From contig OW285195.1 of assembly GCA_935421135.1 (NCBI GenBank), positions 15,204,158-15,268,157 on the forward strand: DNA of 64,000 nt. Reading direction: 5' to 3'. Made by a program: the position numbers and the translations under genes. The DNA is from Bugulina stolonifera (taxonomy: Eukaryota; Bryozoa; Gymnolaemata; Cheilostomatida; Bugulidae). Shown piece after piece: positions 13,801-25,296 of this stretch. The first letter of the stretch is position 1. Each line of letters starts with the position of its first letter. The notes under the pieces were generated by a model, which was given only the letters and a program-made list of their open reading frames with translations, did not search any database and was not told where the DNA came from.

Positions 13801-16800
13801 TAATGAGGCTGGTTTTTCCAGCTGATGATTTCCCAATCACCGCTATAGTAACCATGGGTAAATTGCGTCCTTGACCTTTCTCCAAGTCTACGTAATATTG
13901 AATTATAGCTTCCAGCCTTTGACAGCAAATCTCATATGGAGGTGAAATAATCACCTGAGAATATTCAATATTGAGCAGGCTCTTCAGTGATGTCATTTGT
14001 AGTATTTTAGGATTGAGATGTTTTAAATTCCTGGGACACACAATGTCTAAGACTTCCAATCCCTTCAATTCACAGACAACGGATGGCATGACTGATAATT
14101 TGTTATTTGAAATGTCAAGTTTAACCAGCTGTTGAAGATTTCTTATGCTGAAAACATTAATGAATAAACCAAACTGAGTGATTAAAGCAATATACTTTAA
14201 ATATGGGCTGAATGAAAGCGGTAACTCATAAAGGAAAAGTTGAACCTTCACCATTGCAAGTTTTTTCAACAGAAAAAAGCTTCAAGGAAACATAAAAACT
14301 CTGTGGTAGCGATCATTGCGTCAAATGACCACATTTAGTTCAAAGTGTCTATTTTGCTATCCGGTATGCTGATCAAGGTCGGCCTATATGTTATTAATTG
14401 ATATTCACTAATTATTATAGGTTAATTCAGTTAGTGACTAACAGGATTGCCAAAAAATATTACTGAATTGGATAGCTACTGAAAATTCAAAACTTTCACT
14501 AAGTCCTCCTATAGCTATTATAACAAGTCACTTTGAGCTACATTTACATTTTTATATGTCCTATTACCAATTGTACAACACTGGGTCTTGTTTTGTGGTG
14601 CTCATGGGTGGACGCATAACTTCAGCTTCAGCTTTTCAATCTGTTTCACAAGTTTATTATTGGGATTTTGAAACTTGAATTTTCTGCATACGCAATGCTG
14701 CCTCCCATATACAGGGTGCAGCAGCTGTACTACATTATAATGTGTATATACATTGTAAGTACATGTATGTGTATTTTCCTGCTCATACTTGACCCCATAA
14801 AAATTATATAAACCCCATAAAGGCTATTCAGTAAAGCTCCATCTGCACTATTAATGTTTCGGGGAAGTGTCGTGATACAAACCAGCTACACTTCAGTTGT
14901 AACCATAGCCTACTGCCATAATACCTTAATATTGTGGTGAGAAGGATATTTCTCATTGACATTGTAATCAGTATGTAATTGTCTATAATTGTATAACTGT
15001 CTTATATTTGTTGTATCTCATTAATAATTACCTGTAAATGTATCTTAAATGCATGGTTTTACAAGGCCGAGTGCCCTTTATATACATGTACATGTACATG
15101 TAGTTCTGCTTTTATATCTAATGTATATACAGTATTGTGTGCCTTTTTCTGTATGTGACCGACCTTAAGAGATCCGACTTCGTCCTTATTATTAGTATTG
15201 CATAATAGCGGTCGCACTTTTACCGTAAGTTACCAGAAATGTAAAAATAATGTATAAAAGGCGAACGCATTTTTGTATTGAATCAGTTTTTACTTGGAGC
15301 TCAATGAAGACCCATCTACTATGGAGAATCTATTTGGAGTTGTCTTTTCTTAAATATTGTAGCATACTTCCAGCCTAAGTCTTTCAAGACTAAAAGCCCG
15401 AAGCCCTAAACTAGTATAGATAAAACTCATGTTAGCTCTAATTACAATTAGTAACAGCTCAGACCTATGGCTCACAGTACAAGCACAATCAACAAGGCTA
15501 TCACTGTTCAGTGTAATATGTAATTAGGAACTAGGTTCAATAGCTCACTCTTGAACCATTCCCGTACTCATACCGCAGTACCCGTACACCTAAAACATCA
15601 CAATAATTATATCATCAGGTACATATAGACCTTTAGAGAAGTCATTATTTGATATGTTCAGAGTTTGCAGATTCCTCAGCTGATTTATACTACAATGTAC
15701 ATGTACATGTAGGTATAGCTATTATCAATACCGTACACTGGGTTTCATTCGCGTGATTTAAATTTAACGTTTTAACGAGTGGGTCGAACTCGTTAAAATA
15801 TGATTCGTATTACTAAACTATTAATTAAACATATTCACGTGTTGTTTTCATTAGCTGAGTAGCGATACACAACTAGTAAAGTATTACCACAGTTGATTAT
15901 TATTATTACATAGGCCGATGCTTAGACTCGTTAAAGAGTCAAGGGTCGACGTAGGTCCGATGGTTTATGCTTCTAAAAGTGTAAAAAGTCTAAGTGTTGA
16001 TGTGAGGACGTAGGCCCGATGCTTAGGCTCATTGAAGAGTCAAGGATAGACTAAGGTCCGATGTTTATATTCATCAAGAGTGTGGTAAGAGTCTTGTACG
16101 AGTATGAGGACGAGCTCGGGCGCTAAAGGTCCAAAGGGACCAAGGCTGGAGCTGCTTGCCTGCAAAAGTAAGACTCTGAAGGGTTGAGTTAAGAGATGTT
16201 GCTTTATTAGAGAGCAATCAATAATTGACTAGCATAAGAAAATGTTCTTGCTTTTATACTAAATCAGTTTCCGGTAAAGTTCTGGTGAAAAACCCGATAA
16301 GGTATCGGGTGGGGACGATAAGGTATCGGCCCCGGAAATTGCATAACAATATGGCTGTAAAGTGCTCGAGGTTTGACCTTAAAAGAGTCGGCCATTGGCA
16401 AAAAGAGCTGAAAATCATGTGGCAGATATTATATGTAAAACAGGCATAATCTGAGACATCGGCCATTATTTATAATAGGCAAAAGACTTAAAATAGTTAA
16501 TACAATAATATCCACTTGCTATTCCAAAACAAAACTTGCTATGTTACGGCACGTTTTATACAAGACCCAAGTTCACATAATGAATAGGGAGTTAGCTACT
16601 TTGGGTACAACACAACTAGCAGTGAAGCCTCGCAGAAACAAACAAGGTGTTTCAGTCAAAGATTTATTAGTAGTAGTGAAATATTCAGGCCAAAATTACA
16701 CAATGTCATAGATACCTCCTTGGGAGAGTAGTCAGTTTACATCCAGAAATGTTCAATTCTCTCAATGATGTCATAGAAGATGTGAATATATCATCAGGTA

Positions 16801-19800
16801 GACCTTTAGAGAAGTTATTTTCTGATATGCACAGAGTTTGTAGATACCTCAGCTGATTTACACTACAATGTAAATGTAGGTATAGCTATTATCAATATAA
16901 ATATATATATTATTAGTCTGTAACATTCCACAATGTATTCTACTCTGTAGTGATAATATATTGGATGCAATGAGGAACCTATAATATAGCCTGGTCTCCT
17001 TAAACACTCTAAAACACAACTGGTAGTCTTGTAATATTTTTATGTGAGAAGCAAGAGCACAAACTCCCCCTGTAACTAGGTAAATAATTAATTAGGTAAA
17101 ACATTGGTAGCTGTAAAGCCTTGAAACTAAAAACAAATAATTTTTTAGAGTCAATTATTGAAGCCTGCAGTAGTGGTATTTAGTATCAGGCTAAAATCAC
17201 ACAATGTCATAGATACCTCCTTGGGAGAGTAGTCAGTTTACATCCATAAATGCTCAATTCTCTCAATGATGTCATAGAAGATGTGAATATATCATCAGGT
17301 AGACCTTTAGAGAAGTCATTGTTTGATATGTACAGAGTTTGTAGATTCCTCAGCTGATATATACTACAATGTACATGTAGGTACAGCCATTATCAATATA
17401 AATATATATATTATTAGTCTGTAGCATTGCATTCCACTCTGTAGTGATAATATATTGGATGCAATGAGGAACCTATGATATAGCCTGGTTTCTTTAAACA
17501 CTCCAAAACACAACTGGTAGTCTTGTAATATTTTTATGTGAGAAGCGAGAGCACAACTCCCCCTGTAACTAGGATGTATATAATTAATTAGGTAAAACAT
17601 TGGTAGCTGTAAAGCCTTGAAACTAAAAACAAATAATTTTTTGGAGTCAATTACAGAAGCCTACAGTTGTAGTGGTATTTAGTATCAGGCCAAAATTACA
17701 CAATGATATAGATACCTCCTTGGGAAAGTAGTCAGTTTACATCTAGAGATGTTCAACTCTCTCAATGATGTTATAGAGGATGTGAATATATCATCAGGTA
17801 GACCTTTAGAGAAGTCATTACTTGATATGCGCAGACTTTGTAGATTCCTCAGCTGATATATACTACAATGTACATGTAGGTATAGCTATTATCAATATAA
17901 ATATATATATTATTACTCTCTTTCTCAGTATAGTAAACAAGCATAACTCGGGATCTCATGGGTCGTCTTTGGTAGTTCTTTGACTACTGACTCCGATTAA
18001 TCTTTCATGTAATGAGAAGGCCTAGCACCACTCATAGGCACTTCACTTTGGACTCTGGAGTCGTCTTAGGACGACCATACCAGAAACCAAAAACCATTAC
18101 AATATATTGGATGCAATGAGGAACCTATGATATAGCCTGGTTTCCTTTAACACTCCAAAGCACAACTGGTAGTCTTGTAATATTTTTATGTGAGAAGCAA
18201 GGGCACAAACTCCCCTGTAACTAGGTATATAATTAATTAGGTAAAACATTGGTAGCTGTAAAGCCTTGAAACTAAAAACAAATAATTTTTTGCAGTCAAT
18301 ATTATTGAAGCCTGCAGTAGTGGTATTTAGTATCAGGCTAAAATTGCACAATGTCATAGATACCTTTTAGGGAGAGTAGTTAGTTTAGACATAGAGATGT
18401 TCAACTCTCTCAAGGACGTCATAGATGTGAATATATCATCAGGTAGACCTTTAGAGAAGTCATTGTCTGATATGTTCAGAGTTTGTAGATTCCTCAGCTG
18501 ATTTATACTACAATGTAAATGTTGGTATAGTTATTATCAATATAAATATATATATTATTAGTCTGTAACATTCCACAATGTATTCTACTCAGTAGTGATA
18601 CTATATTGGATGCAATGAGGAACCTATGATATAGCCTGGTTTCCTTAAACACTCCAAAACACAGCTGGTAGTCTTGTAATATTTTTATGTGAGAAGCAAG
18701 GGCACAAACTCCCCCTGTAACTAAGATGTATATAATTAGTTAGGTAAAACATTGGTAGCTGTAAAGCCTTGAAACTAAAAACAAATAATTTTTTGCAGTC
18801 AATTATTGAAGCCTGCAGTAGTGGTATTTAGTATCAGGCTAAAATCACACAATGTCATAGATACCTCCTTGGGAGAGTAGTCAGTTCACACCAAAAGATA
18901 TTCAACACTCTCAATGATGCCATAGAAGATGTGAATATATCATCAGGTAGACCTTTAGAGAAGTCATTCCTTGATATGTCCAGAGTTTGTAGATTCCTCA
19001 GCTGATTTACACTACAATGTAAATGTTGGTATAGTTATTATCAATATAAATATATATTATTAGTCTGTAACATTCCACAATGTATTCCACTCTGTAGTGA
19101 TAATATATTGGATGCAATGAGGAACCTATGATATAGCCTGGTCTCCTTAAACACTCCAAAACACAACTGGCAGTCTTGTAATATTTTTATGTGAGAAGCA
19201 AGAGCACAAACTCCCCCTGTAACTACATGTAGGTAAATAATTAATTAGGTAAAACATTGGTAGCTGTAAAGCCTTGAAACTAAAAACAAATAATTTTTTA
19301 GAGTCAATTATTAAAACCTGCAGTAGTGGTAAAATACCAGGCAAATTCACACAATGATATACAAATGTACATGTAGATACCTCCTTGGGAGAGTAGTCAG
19401 TTTACATCTAGAGATATTCAGCTCTCTCAACGATGTCATAGAAGATGTGAATATATCATCAGGTAGACCTTTAGAGAAGTCATTGTCTGATAAGTACAGA
19501 GTTTGTAGATTCTTCAGCTGATTTATACTACAATGTACATGTAGGTATAGCTATTATCAATATAAATATATATATTAGTAGTCTGTAACATTCCACAATG
19601 TATTCCACTCTATTAGTGATAATAATATATTGGATGCAATGAGGAAGCTATGCTGCAACCTAAAACATGGTACTTTGTATTTCTTGGCCAAGCTCCACTA
19701 CAGCAATAGCATTATATGTTATCAATACTGCAAGATATCGAGATATCGAGTATACTACAGTATCATGTACATGTAGGTGCTGGGATGTCTGTAAACTGAA

Positions 19801-22479
19801 TTACCTCCTACAGGTAGCACTTGAAATCTGGTCAATAGACAGGGAACTCAAATAGAGATGTGTGAGCTGTGGAAACAGAGAGTCTATATCCCGTATGATG
19901 CTGCCTTCTAGTGAGAGATGTGTGACTGTATGATGTGCCACTTCACTTAACAGCTCGTTCAGGGTGTAACGTTTTCTCTCCGAGTATCCCCAGTACTTTT
20001 CTGGTTCTTTCATACCGCTATGTCTGAAGTTGACCTCATATACTTCTGCAACAAATTGAAATTATGTATGCATTATGTAATAGACATCCTGTGAATTACC
20101 TAAGTTATATTAGTGTGATGGTTACATTGTTTGTGGAGTTTGAACCCAGGCTTTACAGCACTTAGGCTAAAGTGGCAGACACATAAATCACTAGCTCACC
20201 ATATGGGCCATTTTCACCTAGGTGAAACCAAGTCAGTCCTTGGCTGCCCATAAATAAAATTTCCTTGCTACAGAAAAACATGCAGCATAAAAGTGCCCAA
20301 ATTTCTCTATAAAACTACTACCATTACACTAACAAGAGTTAGGCCCCGGCAGAGTGTCCACTACATACTGTGGTCATTTCAGACAATCTGATGCGTGATG
20401 CATGTATCTGCATGTACATGTAAATGAGGTACATCAGTATTAGTAATTTTATAACTAGTTGAAACTGTATTTGAAACAAGGCCAAAACTGGTTTATTGTG
20501 TGTTTTTAGAATTAAGCATCAGTCATAATTCTTACACCACAATTTTCCGCTGGATCTACAGGGCTGACCTATTTGTATCGGCCCCTCGGGTCTTCATATT
20601 ATGCCCTAGTCATCCAGTTCCCAATGCTATATCAGACCTTGAGTATCATGTGGGTAAATAATGTAGGCCGATGGCCCGTCAGCACCCAGCCCCCCCCCTC
20701 CCCCCCAGCTGCATCGGGAAGTTCTTTTAGTACATGTATAAGGAATGAGATCTTCTGTATTGGGTCAGTTGTGCTAGAGTAGTTATTTAGCTCACACCTG
20801 TGCAAAAGTGAATAATAGACAGCACACCCGGACCTATTGGCCGCAAGACAGGGTTGATAGATTGGTCATCGGGCTTTACTCAGTGTGTATAACGTAGAGA
20901 AGACAATAACCACTCTCTCCCTCTTAACAGTGCATACACGTCATCTGTATTCATGACTACACGACAGAATATAATATTATATAGTATTGCTATGGCCTTA
21001 GGAATGAGTTCAACGCAACTCAAATCAGTAAATAAATAAAAGTATTATCAGTGTCCAGCACCATCGATTGTGTGAGCCAAAACAATATTTTGATGGTAGT
21101 TGTGATTTATCACCATAGGGCCAATATGGCCACCATAGGGCCAATATGGCCACCATAGGGCCAATATGGCCACCATAGGGCCAATATGGCCACCATAGGG
21201 CCAATATGGCACTGTTTACTTTCTGTGGTGCAACTTTCACATTCACTTACTACCACAATTCCTCTATAACTCCCAAGGTTATCTATACGATAGCATAGCA
21301 GCCATGATATTGATGTAGGTAGCTAGGTAGCTGAGGTGCAGCCGTACAACATACATGTACAGGCCAGAGTACAAGAGAGGGCATAAACATGTATTTTCTG
21401 TACAGAACTTTCAGTATTAACATTGACATAATTCCGCCCATTGAATGCATATAATATGATGTTGTGGATGTCTGCATGTTTGAACAGCCACTCCTTGTAC
21501 TTATAATCAGCACAACTCCATACACATGTAGCTCTGGTGTATAATTTACATCTGATTAAATAAAATGATGTCAACTGCTCAAAAGTATAATTAATGTTAA
21601 CTACAACGTATGATGATTTACTATTTCTTTTATATAGTAAAAAGGCAACAATTACCACTCAACCTTTTAACCGAGGCGGACAAGGTAACAAAGGTTGTTC
21701 AAAAAATATGTATAATATACTATATTGTGTATAATATTTACAATGTATACATGTAATACTACATTTTGTATTATGTATATATGTCGTTCGCCTATCACAG
21801 ATTGTAATCTCCAATATCAGACTGCAGTAAGTGTTCGGATGACCTTGCGGTCGTTGACATGATAAATGTTTTGGAGGGTTACCCGCATAGTCCATCTATA
21901 ACACAGGTAACCCCACTTGCCTGAAGATTTATCAGCTCTATTTGCGTGTGTTATAAAAATGTGCACTAGTTGCGCGCAAAGATTAATTTTAATACTAAGT
22001 AAACCTGCTGCTGTTGTTGACATTAATATTGCATTCAAATGAAGTTTTCAAATACCGAGTAATGGATTTGTGAAGAGTTACTTAAACGATTTGTTCCCTA
22101 AACAATCTGACTGTAATCTAAAGCAATCAAACTAGTTTTACGGCATGTTCTTCGAGAATTTCCCAGTAGGTGTTTGGCAAATATAACATATGTTACAACT
22201 AATGGCAGCTATCGTATTAATATGTGACTTTTGTTTTAATTTATGCGATGAATATGTGACATTCAATAATCCGATATTATTTTTTATTATTTATTTCATC
22301 TCATAATTGTAAATGTCTTCTCCTCTATGGCGCTGTAGCCGAAAACCCCTTAGACTTATCGAGAATTCTACAAGCGAAAACTACTATTTGTTTTGTCACT
22401 AAAAGGAACATTTAAATGTAGCACTCATACCTTCTCCACGTCCTCCATGGTCTCCCATTTTACTGCCCCCTTCACCCAT
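8441..22479 (-). CDS. LRR-Roc-COR-caspase fusion protein (ROCO-caspase), predicted 1427 aa
   Basis: Sixteen exons, read on the minus strand: 22479-22431, 20045-19805, 19527-19381, 19011-18865, 18507-18364, 17862-17716, 17363-17217, 16862-16716, 14147-12136, 11871-11788, 11513-11326, 10889-10719, 10441-10219, 9869-9690, 9150-9041, 8587-8441. All 15 junctions are GT/AG and phase-compatible, totalling 4284 nt (1428 codons with stop). Layout: N-terminus (MGEGGSKMGDHGGRGE), LRRs to about residue 450, Roc with P-loop GKSSAGKTS (495-503), DMGGQ (549-553) and THHD (618-621), COR to about 1055, acidic linker 1061-1151, then caspase with SHG (His1236) and EACSGG (Cys1280). Inferred role: an intracellular sensor whose GTPase-driven dimerisation controls its own caspase. 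The first exon is the least certain. A two-gene alternative would have the ROCO protein read through to the TGA just past 12136. Confidence 0.8.
9339..9410. repeat. 26-bp tandem repeat, about 3 copies, in an intron
   Basis: The unit AGGTGGGTACACNGTGCATG plus CAAAAT is repeated about three times (the last copy partial), in the ROCO-caspase intron between exons 9869-9690 and 9150-9041. Confidence 0.75.
11290..11345. repeat. 28-bp direct duplication containing a splice donor
   Basis: Two adjacent near-identical 28-bp copies of ACAGAGTACCTTGTCAGTGT plus CAGAGAAA. On the minus strand each holds a donor AAG|GTACT. The donor after 11326 is the one that keeps frame with the caspase exon at 10889. 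Use of the second donor would add 28 nt and shift the frame. Confidence 0.8.
12136..14147 (-). other. single large exon encoding the last LRRs, Roc and COR
   Basis: A 2012-nt exon. Its start (CAG|C ATA AGA AAT) has the same phase and the same opening residues (I-x-x-L) as the upstream LRR exons. It opens with LRRs (RNLQQLVKLDISNNKLSVMP; ELKGLEVLDI). Roc follows: AVIGKSSAGKTSLIRTLQ is the P-loop, RLIDMGGQG a G3-like motif, and KLVFTHHDKF fits the Roc G4-like THxD. The remaining ~400 residues fit the COR dimerisation domain by position and length. There is no kinase domain, unlike LRRK proteins. The exon leaves one base (A) that joins GT of the exon at 11871 to give Ser. Reading through the donor meets TGA two codons later. 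Confidence 0.85.
15619..15689 (-). pseudogene. truncated LRR exon, probably dead
   Basis: It begins like the six intact LRR exons (T|ATA AAT CAG CTG AGG AAT CTG) and encodes INQLRNLQTLNISNNDFSKG. It then departs from the family where the second LRR should be and reaches TAG. No donor with the required phase is visible. It lies next to an LTR-like insertion that probably removed the rest. The functional transcript should skip it, joining 16716 to 14147 in frame. Confidence 0.65.
15724..16590 (-). mobile_element. LTR-like element, family B, diverged copy
   Basis: It interrupts the repeat-like intron sequence after TAGGTATAGCTATTATCAATA. It shares blocks with the copies at 34014-34991 and 41830-42645: a CGTAGGCCGATGC block with CTCATTGAAGAGTC, GATGTTGCTTTATTAGAG, ATATACTAAATCAGTTTCCGG-like text and a GATAAGGTATCGG block. 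On the minus strand it carries an AATAAAGC signal. Boundaries are approximate. Confidence 0.6.
16716..19527 (-). repeat. tandem array of six LRR exons in ~500-bp units
   Basis: Exons 19527-19381, 19011-18865, 18507-18364, 17862-17716, 17363-17217 and 16862-16716 are each 147 nt, except the third at 144. Each reads 1+3n+2 in phase and encodes about two LRRs (NQLRNLQTLNISNNDFSKGL; PDDIFTSSMTSLRELNIS; CKLTTLPRS). The introns are also near-identical, including ATAAATATATATATTATTAG and CACAACTGGTAGTCTTGTAA. The repeat spacing is about 500 bp (645 where an LTR fragment intervenes). All six are open, so the array can change LRR number without breaking frame. Lineage-specific amplification is inferred. 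Confidence 0.9.
17916..18101 (+). mobile_element. LTR fragment (family A, U5 end) inside the LRR array
   Basis: Matches the 3' end of the family-A LTR found complete elsewhere: CTCTCTTTCTCAGTATAGTA, then GGCCTAGCACCACTCATAGG, ending AAAAACCATTACA. It is truncated on the left and replaces about 60 bp of the intron unit between exons 17862-17716 and 18507-18364. Confidence 0.8.
20115..20240 (-). mobile_element. tRNA-derived SINE-like sequence
   Basis: On the minus strand it has a B-box-like CTGGGTTCAAACTCC and, upstream, TGGTGAGCTAGTGATTTATG as a degenerate A box. No complete tRNA cloverleaf can be built. It lies in the first large intron of the ROCO-caspase gene, close to its second exon. Confidence 0.45.
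21111..21210. repeat. 20-bp repeat, five exact copies
   Basis: Five perfect tandem copies of CACCATAGGGCCAATATGGC in the first intron of the ROCO-caspase gene. The Trp/Pro/Tyr-rich open frame across it on the minus strand is an artefact of the repeat. Lack of drift suggests recent expansion. Confidence 0.95.
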
Positions 22480-22985
22480 TATCTACCAGCAGAGGTTATC
22501 AGTTGCAGCTACATCTGGCAGGCTGTATACAGGAAACACGTCTCTCTCACCATAACTCAGACCAGTCCCTGTCAATTGTATATGGCACAGTAATACAGTA
22601 ATGCAGTACTGCAATAATACAGTAATACAGTAATGCAGTAATACAGTAATACAACGAGACTTAAATACTCATCTGGCATAGTATTATGTTATCACTCAGC
22701 CTCTATTGATAAACTATCCCTTGACTGGAACCAAACTCTCCTTTCATATTATACAAAACGAGTTGACGGCTAGAAGCAGTTAAACAACTCAGGTTAAGCC
22801 TGTATCTACAAGTTCCAAACTAAAGTGGAACACACATTAAACTGTACTCTTCTGCCTTAGGTTTGCTGAAGTATAATATTGTTATATTGTATGATTTTTT
22901 TCCAAATGCGAAAAGGAGTGTTACTCTATTTCACTTGGGCTGCTAATAGATCACATTACCCACACTAACCTGCATAGCTAGACTT

Positions 22986-23119
22986 AGGTGCTAAAGGAAA
23001 GAAATCTGAGATAGTAGAAGGAGAAGTTGTCTTCTCTATATACTAATAGTTAACCCTCAAACACAAACCACAAAGCATGCAGCACCCAAGGCTATCCAAA
23101 TTACTCCACTACAGCACCT
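22986..23119. mobile_element. MITE, same family as 35751-35910
   Basis: Begins TAGGTGC and ends GCACCTA, and shares the internal stretch GGAGAAGTTGTCTTCTCTAT and the Pro-rich-looking CCACAAA block with the copy at 35751. Flanking TA on both sides fits a TA target duplication. It lies 5' of the ROCO-caspase start. Confidence 0.7.
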
Positions 23120-23120
23120 A

Positions 23121-25290
23121 GTAGACTAATGCGATGTGTCCTATATTCAGTATTATATTGTACATACACAATGCTGTACTTACCTATTCATAGCATATCT
23201 ACATGTCTATACTGTCTGTATAATCTACCAGTTGATGACCTGTATGTACATGTACAATATTTCACCAAGTACTAGCAGCACACTCACTGCATACAAACTC
23301 AAATCAAGTAAGCCTTCTGGCATGTACTTGCAAAACTTCCTCATGCATAACCAGTTTTAACCTGTTAGCTGATTGACTGCCTTGGGAAGGGACTCTATTT
23401 GGCACGCATCACCCTAATATGATGATAAGGTCACTAAGCATTTGCATGTAAATATTCCTACCTATATTGACAACCCACTGTCACTGTGTACATTACATGC
23501 AAGATAGAGGTCAATGTAATGTCAATATACATTGACCTCTATACATGTACATTGTAGATAATGGACAAAGGAAAAGATAGTGTGCTAGGGTAGTAATAAT
23601 TTGTTAGTGGAAATCCTCCATGCGAGTGCCTGATGAGAGGGGGGCCTACAACACCTCAAACATTGGTGACCCTCTCATGCAGTAGAGTTGTGATAATTCA
23701 CTGAAGCTATTGTGGAACTGTTCAATACTATTCTTGAGGGGAAATTGCCAAGTTTTGTGCATAAATTAGGAGTTGCCCTCTCTCGGGGTAGAGTAGGTAC
23801 TTCATGTACCAAGTGCTTAATCAAGAGGGTTATGCTCCCTTGACTAGAAATACAGATGAAGAGAAGACAATTTCAAAATTGTAGAGATAACACAACTAGT
23901 TCATTTCTGTATTAGAGGTCTTTATTTTTACGATAAAAGAATGCATTTGGCTAAAAATCTGGGAATTATTTGATTTTATTCTGTTAAAAATAAGTGAAAT
24001 GGTACAATATAATAAAGTCTGTTTGGATAGATAGTACATGTTGCAACAATATAATGCTATCATTAAAATTCAACGCCCCAAAAAATCAACAAAAATAATA
24101 GAAGGAGCCAACAAGTTCAACATGTTGGTAAAGTAGTTGATTATGAACACCATTCGTGTTCAACAAAGGGCTGTCAACACTTTTTCTCATAACCATACAT
24201 TCAAGACTGCAACAAGTTGTAAATTATGTTGATATAAAATGTATGACATAAGGTGGATAAATTTGAAAGGCTGATTGATAAATTCAGATATTATATACAT
24301 GTACTGTACAGTGTAGTTTCAAATTTCCCCACCTAGATAGTGAAATAGAGATAGTGATTAATCATACTTGTATATTGTATTATAAAGTAGACAATGTTAG
24401 AAACATGATGTAGCTGAAGACATGCATCATAATGTAAAGTGGAATCAGAAACAATATTTTTATTTATTAGTAGCAGAAAAAAAATATTGCCATACAGTGA
24501 CAAGAATGCGGAGAGAGACAGAGCAATTCTACCAATACTCTATCGGCATCTATCAACACTGATGTATTAAATATACATTATGTATAAATCAAGCTACATT
24601 TTACATGGCAATAATACTATTTATTACCAATTACATTCTATAGTTACTGTGGTGAGGGTGTCTTGTTATTATACCTATCCTTTTCAGAGTTCTATAATAT
24701 AAGTAGCAATTAAATTCTACAGTTACTGTGGTAAGGGTGTCATGTCATCATACTTATTATTTTTATAGTAGCATAATATTGTGGACATATACAATTGTAA
24801 GTAAACTTTTATCCCTTTACTAAAATCCTTGTGTTTATGAGATTGAAGATACCAATACTCTATCGGCATCCATCAACACTGATGTATTAAATATACATAT
24901 ATGTATAAATCTTGCTACATCATGTAGGTATTATGAAATAATATGTATCTCTTTAGTGCTTGCGATTATAACAAGTTATAAATGTGATAGTGATAATTCA
25001 ACCAATAAGATTTGCATTAAATGTAATGTTATTATTATGTCAAGGATTAAATTAATCACTTTCCATTTAACAAGGTTGACAGGTAGGGAATTGGGGTGTA
25101 AATGGTACCCAATGAATAAACACTAGAGAGAGACACACTTGGCTGCACTCGTCAGTAGAAAAGGAGGAAGACTCAGTGAAGACCTGTCCTAGTCGAATAC
25201 ATGCCCAAGATTAGTACAGTCACAAGTACAGTGTACTACGAGTAGAATCAAACACAAGCTAAACTATCTTTCTGGTTTACTTCTCATTTG
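23121..25290. other. intergenic, no gene recognised
   Basis: Between the divergent starts of the ROCO-caspase and the protease gene. It holds a small hairpin (ATAGAGGTCAATGTA / TACATTGACCTCTAT at about 23503-23543). It also has an internal duplicated segment: ACCAATACTCTATCGGCATC at 24531 and again at 24851, and ATTCTANAGTTACTGTGGT at about 24645 and 24714. The promoter of the protease gene should lie at the right end, but no TATA box is convincing. Confidence 0.6.
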
Positions 25291-25296
25291 TAAGAA

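Noticed and set aside
15135..15420. A third LTR family in the ROCO-caspase intron
   Set aside because: There is a TATAAAAGGCG box and LTR-like wording (GGAGCTCAATGAAGACCCATC), but no second copy or clear ends in this window.
21025..21246. Trp/Pro/Tyr-rich open frame
   Set aside because: Translation of five exact 20-bp repeats, with no splice or family support.
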